A stretch of 64,000 nt of DNA, taken from the NCBI GenBank assembly GCA_900541035.1, contig UQIN01000006.1, forward strand, positions 1 to 64,000, given 5' to 3'. Numbering within the stretch: the stretch's first letter is position 1; each line of letters opens with the position of its first letter. Origin of the DNA: an uncultured Collinsella sp. (GTDB lineage Bacteria > Actinomycetota > Coriobacteriia > Coriobacteriales > Coriobacteriaceae). Below are positions 33,173 through 40,773 of this stretch, in pieces. The translations under genes and the position numbers were made by a program. The notes under the pieces are model-generated. The model searched no databases, was not told where the DNA came from, and saw only the letters and a program-made list of their open reading frames with translations.

Positions 33173-33844
33173 CTATTTCCGATAGTCGAAATCAACCGTA
33201 TATTCATCGCCAAATGCCGAGTTGAACATCGCACGGATATTTGCTTCGGCGTTCACTCGAGCCTCTTCGAGCAGCTTGCCATCCTTGATGGCCTCGCTTT
33301 CACTCCGCTCCTTGCACTGCGCTTCAAACGCCGTGACGTCTTTGACCTCAATGGGATTGAGGATGTTGTTGCGTTCCTCGAGAGCACCCGACTTATTCAT
33401 ATCCGGCGTGTTCGAGATTACATAAGGCTCATCCATCGTAATGGTCAGCTTTTTCTTGTTTGTATGTATCTCTGCCGTCTCGAGATTCACACCCGCCTTA
33501 ATGGTTCCCACATAGCGGTACCAAAAGCTGTTTTCCGTAAACGGGATATCAAACCAATCGAAGAACCTCTTGGTATCCGTCACCTTATCGACAATCGCAT
33601 AGTTCTGCGATGCAGAAACCATCTCGTTCTGGGAAGCGATGCGTTCAAACACGACCGACGGGGAAAGCGTATTGGGGGTCGTTTCTTTCGCGCCCGCAGC
33701 TTTGCCGTTATTAAAGATGGTAATGAAAAGTACAGCCACAATCACTCCACCAAGCGCCAGGCCCGCGAAGAATACCTTGGGCTTTGTCAGGATTCTCCCG
33801 AGTTTCGCTTTCAGCGCCCCCATGCCTTCCTCCATCTCATTCAT
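33173..33844 (-). CDS. DUF4230-family membrane-anchored protein
   Basis: A 223-residue protein. Residues ~22-45 are one transmembrane helix (KVFFAGLALGGVIVAVLFIT). The rest matches the pattern of DUF4230: SPSVVFERIASQNEMVSASQ, FDIPFTENSFWYRYVGTIKAGVNL and KKLTITMDEP. The family is common in Firmicutes and Actinobacteria and its function is unknown. The ATG listed has AGGGG directly next to it; the in-frame ATG at 33835 has better spacing (9 bases), so the true start may be three codons later. It is co-transcribed with the next gene (gap 9 bases). Confidence 0.82.
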   Translation of the reverse strand: MNEMEEGMGALKAKLGRILTKPKVFFAGLALGGVIVAVLFITIFNNGKAAGAKETTPNTLSPSVVFERIASQNEMVSASQNYAIVDKVTDTKRFFDWFDIPFTENSFWYRYVGTIKAGVNLETAEIHTNKKKLTITMDEPYVISNTPDMNKSGALEERNNILNPIEVKDVTAFEAQCKERSESEAIKDGKLLEEARVNAEANIRAMFNSAFGDEYTVDFDYRK

Positions 33845-34057
33845 CCCCTATTCCTTTCAAAATCCCTGCTATTTAAGAAACTGCCGTGGGTTATACCTCA
33901 TGCCTTAATTGTCGTTTTCAGCATGTCTTTAGACGAGGGCAGTTGTTTGCAATCCGAAATATATACATTCGTTCGCAGCACTTGTTGTTCAATAATTGGC
34001 ATAAAACGGGCAGGTCAACCATTCATTGCCGATTAACCCGCCCCTACCGTGCAGAAC

Positions 34058-34873
34058 TTATTTATTTACATCGTAGCTGGAAACAGATGCGACAACGCGC
34101 GCAGCGTCAACATCGGACATTGCCTCGAACTTGACTTTCTCACCCGGCGCCCACGAAGAAGTGTCCGCATAGGTCTCCTCCGCTTTGATGTCATCTGCAT
34201 CATAGAGAGCAAGTGTCAGGCTGACGTTAGAGAACGATATACCAGAGGTGTTCTCAACTACCGCCGTATACGTATACAGACCGTAACCGTCATCCGATTT
34301 TTCGAAATTTGCTCCCTGAATCAAACTGTTGATGGCATCCTCATAGCGGGTCTTCTCTGCTACGGACTTTCCATTCTTAATTAAGTCGTTGAAATCATCC
34401 TCGTATTTCTCCCCGACTTCCAGCCCGTAATTATCAACAAGCTTTTTGAGCTGTGCAGACCGCTTATCGTAGACTTTATTCCACTCTTCGTAATAATCCG
34501 AAGACGATTGCGAGTAATCCTCGGTCACTTTAAGCTGGTCATCAAGCAGATTCAGATACGTGATTACATCCTGTTGCATCTTGGAATCCTTAAACCTAGC
34601 GTTCTTGAGTTCCTTGTCGTTCTTGATTTCGGCCTCAATAGCTTCCTGGATATTCTCGGTTGAATGAGGATCATCATCGTTTGCATTAGATTCAATGACG
34701 TCGGACCTTCTCTCAAACCCGGCGGCGATAACATTCATCGCCTTATCGTCGACATATTTCGACTTTGCAGCGTTTGCATCATTCTGTGAACAGGCCGAAA
34801 TGAACCCCAGAGAACAGATGAGCAGAACAAGCAAACCCATCATGGGCATCTTTTTTGTAATATTTCGTTTCAT
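34058..34873 (-). CDS. Lipoprotein with FxLYD domain
   Basis: A 271-residue surface lipoprotein. The N-terminal signal MKRNITKKMPMMGLLVLLIC ends in a lipobox (ISAC, Cys28), predicting diacylglyceryl anchoring. Residues ~45-190 are charged and helical, and residues ~200-260 match the FxLYD immunoglobulin-like fold (YTAVVENTSGISFSNVSLTL, then ALYDADD and W-A-P-G-E-K-V). This domain is often in lipoproteins of unknown function. AAGGGAAA precedes the ATG by 5 bases. It is the first gene of the lower-GC trio, separated by 213 bases from the DUF4230 gene, with a weak hairpin in between (about 34005-34045). Confidence 0.82.
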   Translation of the reverse strand: MKRNITKKMPMMGLLVLLICSLGFISACSQNDANAAKSKYVDDKAMNVIAAGFERRSDVIESNANDDDPHSTENIQEAIEAEIKNDKELKNARFKDSKMQQDVITYLNLLDDQLKVTEDYSQSSSDYYEEWNKVYDKRSAQLKKLVDNYGLEVGEKYEDDFNDLIKNGKSVAEKTRYEDAINSLIQGANFEKSDDGYGLYTYTAVVENTSGISFSNVSLTLALYDADDIKAEETYADTSSWAPGEKVKFEAMSDVDAARVVASVSSYDVNK

Positions 34874-35034
34874 GACTATTTCCCTTCGATTGACGTTGCA
34901 ACTTATAGCCCCTCGTCAAAAAGCAGACGAATTGACAACGCGGTGGCACTATTTGGCTTAAGGGCGTGAACTGGATAAATGCTGAGGGAAGGAGCGGGCC
35001 CGCGTAAGAATACTACCCTCATCAAATTGTCTAG

Positions 35035-35670
35035 TTAAAGCGAACGATTAAACGGCGGGCGGTCAACAATAGTTGAATCCGCCCGTCTCCAACGATCAAA
35101 CGTCGACGGACTAACGCCCAATAGCGCGGCAGCATCCCGTCTTGTCACCCCACCTCCTTTAAATGATTGGACAACTGAACGATAGTTTTCTGGACGCTCG
35201 ATCATTGGGCGTCCAAATCGAATGCCGCGTGATCGCGCCGAAGCAATACCTTCAGCTTGTCTTTGCTTTATGTTTTCGCGCTCCACCTGAGCCACGTAGC
35301 TCAAAACTTGAAGCACTAGGTCGGCAATAAAAGTCCCCGTAATCCCATTGGGCTGTTCGCGTGTATCAAGCAATGGCATATCGAGTACCACGATGGCAAC
35401 GCGTTTGTCCATCGTTATGCGACGCCATTCATCGAGAACCTCCCGGTAGTCGCGACCTAATCGGTCGATACTCTTAATCACCAGAACGTCCCCCTCGCGC
35501 AGACGACGAAGAAGACGCTGATACTGAGGACGCCTGAAGTCCTTTCCGCTCGCTTTGTCAGCGTAGATCAAATTCGTTTGGACCGGAAACCGCTCCAGCG
35601 CATCCAGTTGGCGATCCAGGTTCTGATCTGCTGACGAAACTCGAGCATACCCATAGATTCTGTTTTTCAT
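35035..35670 (-). CDS. Small serine recombinase (resolvase/invertase family)
   Basis: A 211-residue site-specific recombinase. YGYARVSSADQNLDRQLDAL contains the catalytic Ser in the ARVSS motif; KASGKDFRRPQY, VIKSIDRLGRDYRE (with the arginines of the active site) and ERENIKQRQAEGI follow, ending in a C-terminal HTH domain (GGVTRRDAAALLGVSPSTFDRWRR). The length and layout fit Tn3-type resolvase or Hin-type invertase. The ATG at 35670 follows AGGGGC. No transposase or res site is recognisable next to it; a 17-bp palindrome lies 79 bases upstream. It borders the acquired gene trio. Confidence 0.87.
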   Translation of the reverse strand: MKNRIYGYARVSSADQNLDRQLDALERFPVQTNLIYADKASGKDFRRPQYQRLLRRLREGDVLVIKSIDRLGRDYREVLDEWRRITMDKRVAIVVLDMPLLDTREQPNGITGTFIADLVLQVLSYVAQVERENIKQRQAEGIASARSRGIRFGRPMIERPENYRSVVQSFKGGGVTRRDAAALLGVSPSTFDRWRRADSTIVDRPPFNRSL

Positions 35671-35748
35671 GATTGCCCCTATCAGCCGCACGATGGCAGC
35701 ATCAGCTCATTTGAGAGCCCACTCACAATAGGGCGTGCAAATTTCGCG

Positions 35749-35765
35749 AATGGGTTGAACCCATT
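35749..35765. promoter_or_regulatory. 17-bp palindrome upstream of the resolvase
   Basis: AATGGGTT-G-AACCCATT is a perfect palindrome with a single central base, 79 bases upstream of the recombinase start. It may be an operator or the core of a recombination site. Confidence 0.45.
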
Positions 35766-35839
35766 TTCAGACTCCAAAGTAAGTTATTCAAGCACCACTT
35801 CGATAACGCGCGACGCCAACCTGATACTTTGAAATAAAA

Positions 35840-35885
35840 TTAATCATTTTTAACTGAAATTAACTAGAATAAAATGAAGTTAACC
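35840..35885 (+). promoter_or_regulatory. Helically phased TTAAC motifs before the first ATPase
   Basis: TTAAT at 35840 and TTAAC at 35850, 35860 and 35880 recur with a period of 10 bases (the fourth position, 35870, reads TAAAA). They cover the -65 to -25 region before the GTG start at 35908, so a multimeric binding protein could occupy one face of the helix here. Confidence 0.5.
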
Positions 35886-35907
35886 CGAGACGCTAAAGGA
35901 GGGCATT

Positions 35908-37008
35908 GTGGAATATCTCGAGAACCCATTTACCCCCAGTTTTGGTGAGGTTCCAGCCCATCTCGCTGGCAGACAACAGATTATTCGGGATTTGGACCGT
36001 GCCTTCTTGAGCCAGCGCAGGCGCCCAGAATTGACCTCGATCTTCTCAGGCGCGCGTGGAACCGGTAAAACCGCTCTCATGTCGTCGCTCGCGACAATGG
36101 CGGAATCCCACGGCTGGATAGCCGTAAAGACGACCGCGCTCCCGGGAATGCTTGAGGAAATCGAGCTCGGGACGAAGCGCGCCGCAGCCCATCTCATCGA
36201 CTCGTCCAACCACTTTGAAGTCACCGGTCTCGGAATTGCACCGCTCGGCAGCGTTGAGGTCAATCGTGTTCACGATGCCTCAACCTGGCGTTATCGCATG
36301 AGCGACATCATCGACCAGCTCAACGAGGCGGGCACCGGTCTGCTCGTCACGGTTGACGAGGTAGACCCGACACTCGACGAGATGATTCAGCTCGCAGCGA
36401 CGTATCAGCACTTTGTGACCGATGGGAAACGCGTCGCCCTGCTCATGGCGGGACTTCCCAACAACGTCTCGACGTTGCTGAACCACAAGACGGTCTCGTT
36501 CCTTCGCCGCGCCCAACAATATCATCTGGGTCGCATTGCCGACTATGACGTGCGCGAGGCCTTGATTCGCACAATCCAGGAAAACGATCGCCTGGCAGAT
36601 GCTGAGGGAATCGATAGAGCCGTTCGCTCGATCTCTGGTTTTCCCTTCCTATTGCAACTCGTAGGCTACCGTGCCTGGGATCTCACAAGCGATTCGAAGG
36701 AGATCTCGTCACGCGACTTTGACCTGGGAATCAAAATCGCGCGCGACGAGATGGACGACCGAATCCTCGCGGCAACCTATCGGGAACTCACTGCAGAGGA
36801 CAAGCGATTCCTCATCGCCATGCTCGATGACGAGGAAGAGTCCACCACCGCTGACCTTGTCGAGCGCCTTAAGCGTTCGCCGCAGCAGGTCTCCCGCTAC
36901 CGACGCCGCATGATAGATGCCGGCATCATCGGAGAACGAGGACGAGGGCTCGTCGCATTTGAATTGCCATTCTTCCGCGACTATCTCGCCGCTCAATGCG
37001 TGAAATAG
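35908..37008 (+). CDS. AAA-type ATPase, ArchATPase-like (first copy)
   Basis: A 366-residue P-loop ATPase. GTG at 35908 has AAAGGAGGG 4 bases upstream. Walker A is SGARGTGKTALMSSL and Walker B LLVTVDEVD; after AAA-like helices, FLRRAQQYHLGRI is a sensor-2-like region, and the C-terminal 90 residues hold a winged helix (TTADLVERLKRSPQQVSRYRRRMIDAG). Proteins of this type (Orc1/Cdc6-like or STAND-related ATPase) bind DNA or act as switch ATPases in defence and plasmid functions. A second copy of this family lies at 39555-40673. The two flank a UvrA-like gene. The gene is preceded by phased TTAAC motifs. Confidence 0.82.
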   Translation: MEYLENPFTPSFGEVPAHLAGRQQIIRDLDRAFLSQRRRPELTSIFSGARGTGKTALMSSLATMAESHGWIAVKTTALPGMLEEIELGTKRAAAHLIDSSNHFEVTGLGIAPLGSVEVNRVHDASTWRYRMSDIIDQLNEAGTGLLVTVDEVDPTLDEMIQLAATYQHFVTDGKRVALLMAGLPNNVSTLLNHKTVSFLRRAQQYHLGRIADYDVREALIRTIQENDRLADAEGIDRAVRSISGFPFLLQLVGYRAWDLTSDSKEISSRDFDLGIKIARDEMDDRILAATYRELTAEDKRFLIAMLDDEEESTTADLVERLKRSPQQVSRYRRRMIDAGIIGERGRGLVAFELPFFRDYLAAQCVK

Positions 37009-37012
37009 GCAT

Positions 37013-37047
37013 CAATGAGGCAAAGGAGCTGTCCCTTTGTCTCATTG
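37013..37047. terminator. Bidirectional terminator, family R3
   Basis: CAATGAGGCAAAGG (37013-37026) pairs with CCTTTGTCTCATTG (37034-37047) with one wobble, and carries the same CAAAGGAGCTGTCCCTTTG core as the hairpins at 32047 and 40741. The ATPase and UvrA-like genes converge here. Confidence 0.78.
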
Positions 37048-37048
37048 T

Positions 37049-39562
37049 CTATAGGTAGCGTCCGGTAATGCTCTTGGGGCAGGCCGCGATGTCCCCCGGC
37101 GTGCCGGCGCAGACGATTTGCCCGCCCGCATCGCCACCGCCCGGACCCATGTCGATCACGTAATCGGCGTTACGGATAAGGTCGAGATCGTGTTCGATCA
37201 CGATAACCGTGGCACCCTTGGCAACGAGACCGTCAAACACGTTCAGCAGCACCTGGACATCGAGCGGATGCAGGCCAATCGTGGGCTCGTCGAATACGAA
37301 TACGGCATCATCCTGAACGCGGCCCATCTCGCTCGCAAGCTTAAGACGCTGCGCCTCGCCGCCCGAAAGCGCCGGCGTGGGCTCACCGAGCGTGAGATAA
37401 CCCAAGCCAAGGTCGTGCAAGGTCTGTAAGCGCGTCTGAACTTTCTTGAGCCCCACCGTGGCGTCGATGGCCTCGTCCACGCTCATGTCCATGAGCTGCG
37501 GCAACGTCAGCAAGCTCCCATCCTTGCCCTCGCGATGGATATGCGAAGCCGCGTCTGCATAACGTGAGCCGCGACATGCCGGGCAAACGATCTCGACATC
37601 GGGCAAAAACTGCACGTCGAGCGATATCGAACCCGTGCCATCGCACGTGGGGCAGCGCAAGGCACCGGTGTTGTAGCTAAAGGCACCTGCCTTGTAGCCG
37701 GCTGCCTTGGCCTCGGACGTACGGGCGAAGGCGCGGCGCAATTCATCATGGATGTCGGCATAGGTCGCTACCGTCGAGCGAACGTTGGCGCCGATGGGCG
37801 TGGCGTCAATCAGATTGGCGCGGGCAATGCCTTCGGCATCGACCCAGCGCACGTGCCCCGGCAGGCGCTCGCCGGCTGCCTGCGCCTTAAGCGCCGGGAT
37901 GAGCGTCTCAAGCACCAACGTCGTCTTACCCGAACCCGAAACGCCCGTCACCGCAACGAGACGGCCGCGCGGGATATCGACTTCGAGCGGCTTGACGGTA
38001 TGGATGGCATCGGTTGCCATGCGGATGTGGCCCTGGTCGAACATTTCCTCGTCAGTCACCTGCGGACGCAAGCGCTTAGGCTCGGCGCGCAAAAACGGCG
38101 CGATGCGACTGCCCTGCGATTGCTCGACCTCGTCCACCGTACCAGCGGCGATCACATTGCCGCCGCCTGCTCCGGCAACGGGGCCCATCTCGACCAGATA
38201 GTCGGCTTCCGCCAGCACGCGCGTGTCGTGGTCGACAACAACCACGGTGTTGCCGTCATCCACCAGATCACGCATCACGCCCACCAAGCCGTCGACATTG
38301 GCAGGATGCAAGCCGATCGAAGGCTCGTCCAGCACATAGAGCACGCCCGTCGATCGGTTGCGCACCACGCGAGCGAGCTGCACGCGCTGACGCTCGCCCG
38401 TGGAGAGCGTGGCACCGGCGCGATCGAGTGAAAGGTAATCGAGACCCAGGTCGACCAGACGACGGGCCGTGCTCAAAAATGAATCGCAGATATCCGCTGC
38501 CATGGGCTGCATCTCGGGCGGCAAGGATGCGGGCACCCCACGCACCCACTCAATCGCCTCGCCCAAAGTCATGGCCGCCGCCTGTGCCAGATTGATACCG
38601 CGCACCTGGGGCTGCCGCGCAGCCTCGGAGAGACGCGTGCCGCCGCAATCGCGGCATGGGCCCTCGCGCAAAAAGCGCGCAACGCGTTTTAAGCCCTTAT
38701 CGTCCTTGACCTTGGCGAGCGCATTCTCGACGGTATAGACGGCGTTGTAATAGGTAAAGTCGAGTGGCGTAGCGCCCTCGCCGTTTTTGGGCACGTAGAG
38801 GATGTGCTTCTTAACCGCCGGACCATGAAACACGATGTCGCGCTCTTGAGGCGTGAGCTGGTTAAACGGCACGTCGGTGCGCACGCCCATCTCGCCGGCC
38901 ACCTGCTTCATCAGATCCCACATGAGCGTGCCCCAAGGAAGCACCGCGCCCTCGTTGATAGTCTTTGACTCGTCGGGCACCAAGCTCGCCTCGTCCACCT
39001 CATGCATAACGCCGGTGCCGCCGCAGGTGGGACATGCACCACCGCTATTGAAAGCCAAATCCTCGGCACCCGGCGCGTAGAACTCGCGGCCGCATGCGGG
39101 GCACGTGAGCGACAGGCCCGCAGCCACGTTAAGGCTCGGCTCCACACGCGCCCCGCAATGCGGGCACACGTGATGGGCGCAGCGGCTAAAGAGTAGACGC
39201 AGGCTATTGTTGAGCTCGGTCATGGTGCCAAAGGTGGAACGCACGCCCGGCACGCTGGGGCGCTGATGCAATGCGAGAGCCGCCGGCACGTGCAATACCT
39301 CATCCACCTGAGCGTGCTCGGCCTGCGTCAGGCGACGGCGGGTATAGGTGCTGAGCGCCTCCAGGTAACGGCGCGAGCCCTCGGCATAAAGAACCCCCAG
39401 CGCCAGCGAGCTCTTGCCCGAACCCGACACGCCGGCAATGCCCACAAGCTTTCCCAGCGGAATATCGATATCGATGTCTTTAAGGTTATGAACGCGCGCG
39501 CCACGCACCTCGATAGCCTGCGGGCTCATCTTCTGTTCCGTCACCTTTATCACCCTACTCAT
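37049..39562 (-). CDS. UvrA-like ABC ATPase (shortened UvrA paralogue)
   Basis: An 837-residue double ABC protein of the excinuclease UvrA family. The first Walker A is GVSGSGKSSLALGVLY and the second GVSGSGKTTLVLET; signature motifs are LSTGERQRVQLARV and LSGGEAQRLKLA. Two zinc modules are visible (CPHCGARV... CPACG, and CPTCDGTG... CPACRG). UvrA is normally ~940 residues, so parts of the DNA-binding insert are shorter; such paralogues are often linked to drug resistance rather than to nucleotide excision repair. The ATG at 39562 overlaps the last codons and stop of the ATPase gene upstream by 8 bases, suggesting translational coupling. A second possible start lies at 39529. Confidence 0.8.
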   Translation of the reverse strand: MSRVIKVTEQKMSPQAIEVRGARVHNLKDIDIDIPLGKLVGIAGVSGSGKSSLALGVLYAEGSRRYLEALSTYTRRRLTQAEHAQVDEVLHVPAALALHQRPSVPGVRSTFGTMTELNNSLRLLFSRCAHHVCPHCGARVEPSLNVAAGLSLTCPACGREFYAPGAEDLAFNSGGACPTCGGTGVMHEVDEASLVPDESKTINEGAVLPWGTLMWDLMKQVAGEMGVRTDVPFNQLTPQERDIVFHGPAVKKHILYVPKNGEGATPLDFTYYNAVYTVENALAKVKDDKGLKRVARFLREGPCRDCGGTRLSEAARQPQVRGINLAQAAAMTLGEAIEWVRGVPASLPPEMQPMAADICDSFLSTARRLVDLGLDYLSLDRAGATLSTGERQRVQLARVVRNRSTGVLYVLDEPSIGLHPANVDGLVGVMRDLVDDGNTVVVVDHDTRVLAEADYLVEMGPVAGAGGGNVIAAGTVDEVEQSQGSRIAPFLRAEPKRLRPQVTDEEMFDQGHIRMATDAIHTVKPLEVDIPRGRLVAVTGVSGSGKTTLVLETLIPALKAQAAGERLPGHVRWVDAEGIARANLIDATPIGANVRSTVATYADIHDELRRAFARTSEAKAAGYKAGAFSYNTGALRCPTCDGTGSISLDVQFLPDVEIVCPACRGSRYADAASHIHREGKDGSLLTLPQLMDMSVDEAIDATVGLKKVQTRLQTLHDLGLGYLTLGEPTPALSGGEAQRLKLASEMGRVQDDAVFVFDEPTIGLHPLDVQVLLNVFDGLVAKGATVIVIEHDLDLIRNADYVIDMGPGGGDAGGQIVCAGTPGDIAACPKSITGRYL

Positions 39563-40673
39563 GCCATAAAACTCGATCGCGAACGTACGCGCCCAGCATG
39601 GGCACGGTAAACCGGACGAGGCCGTATCCGGCAGCCTCGATGACGCGCTCGCGAATCAGGCTTGCGCGATATTTACTCGCCCAGCTCTGGGTACGATCAC
39701 AGCGCTCAATGATATCCGCCATGCGCGTCGGTTTGCCCTCGTCAACCGCCATGGCCTCGATAAAAAGGCGCTGTGGACTGCGCAGCCCGTAATACAGGGG
39801 CGCGTCAACCGCTTCGTAGAACTCGGAGACGGCATCCGCATGGCCATCCTCGACATCGCGCCTTTCGATGACCTGCGAGCCACGCCGGACAGCAGACCGC
39901 CACATGTAATATCCCACCAGCTGAACCATATAGGGATGCCCCATGCTCTTGCGTGCCGCAAGGTCCGCCGTCTCCGCGTCAACGTAAAGACCAGCGTCTT
40001 TGACCGTCTGGATATATGAATCGCGCACCTTGGGCAAAGATATCGCCCCCAGCGTACGCTGCTGGGCGCGGCGCAAAAACGTCACGCTCGGCTCTTCGAG
40101 CAAGTCATCAACCATACTGGGTAAGCCGGCGAACACCAGCGCAAGACCGCGCTGGTCGCTATCTGACAAGCCCGTGGCATCCTGATCTCCAAGCACCTGC
40201 TGATAGAGAACGGCAAGAGCCGCCAGTTCCTCGATAGACGCCGATTGCGCCTCGTCAATCGCAAACAGTATGCCCTTGCCTGGACCGAGTTTCTTAAGGC
40301 GCTCGTTGACCAGCCCTCGCAACGTCTCGCCCTTTGCTCGCGCCGCCTCGACCGACATCCGGCCAAACGACGGACCGAGCTCCATTGACGTCACAACGGG
40401 TTTATTCGAGCGAAGCGCGTCGGCTAAGCGATCGCATAAGCCAAGCGAAGCGGAATCGGAGACAACCGCCCATCCGCGCTCATTGGCTAGACGTTGCAGC
40501 TCCCGTAGGAGAACCGTCTTGCCACAGCCGCGGTTTCCCGTAATGAGCATGAGCCTACCCGGCGCTCCGGCGCCGTTATCGAGCCCTTCCACGAAATCTT
40601 CGATGACCGACTCGCGACCAATGAGCATCGGAGGCCGCTTGCCTGCCGTTGGCTTAAAGGGATTTGGATTCAT
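39555..40673 (-). CDS. AAA-type ATPase, ArchATPase-like (second copy)
   Basis: A 372-residue paralogue of the ATPase at 35908-37008. GAGGAGG lies 5 bases before the ATG at 40673. Walker A is TGNRGCGKTVLLREL and Walker B GILFAIDEAQ; VTFLRRAQQRTLGAI matches the sensor segment of the first copy, and a winged helix (TRMADIIERCDRTQSWASKYRASLI) is at the C-terminus. Its end overlaps the start of the UvrA-like gene, so the two proteins are made together and may form a complex. The promoter region carries a clear operator-like palindrome. A link to a phage-defence or toxin-response mechanism is only inferred from gene order. Confidence 0.82.
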   Translation of the reverse strand: MNPNPFKPTAGKRPPMLIGRESVIEDFVEGLDNGAGAPGRLMLITGNRGCGKTVLLRELQRLANERGWAVVSDSASLGLCDRLADALRSNKPVVTSMELGPSFGRMSVEAARAKGETLRGLVNERLKKLGPGKGILFAIDEAQSASIEELAALAVLYQQVLGDQDATGLSDSDQRGLALVFAGLPSMVDDLLEEPSVTFLRRAQQRTLGAISLPKVRDSYIQTVKDAGLYVDAETADLAARKSMGHPYMVQLVGYYMWRSAVRRGSQVIERRDVEDGHADAVSEFYEAVDAPLYYGLRSPQRLFIEAMAVDEGKPTRMADIIERCDRTQSWASKYRASLIRERVIEAAGYGLVRFTVPMLGAYVRDRVLWHE

Positions 40674-40707
40674 GTCGGCCTCCTCGGATTGGCAAACCCT
40701 GGCAATA

Positions 40708-40737
40708 GTTATACCAACTTGTACCAAGTTATACCAA
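40708..40737. promoter_or_regulatory. Operator before the ATPase/UvrA-like operon
   Basis: AACTTG-TAC-CAAGTT (40716-40730) is a perfect palindrome, flanked by direct repeats GTTATACCAA (40708-40717 and 40728-40737) 20 bases apart. It is 35 bases upstream of the ATPase start (40673). Confidence 0.6.
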
Positions 40738-40740
40738 TAG

Positions 40741-40773
40741 CATGTGACAAAGGAACTGTCACTTTGTCACATG
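40741..40773. terminator. Terminator, family R3
   Basis: CATGTGACAAAG (40741-40752) pairs perfectly with CTTTGTCACATG (40762-40773), with the shared GGAACTGTCA core. It overlaps the stop codon of the Tet(M)-like gene and terminates its minus-strand transcript. Confidence 0.72.
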
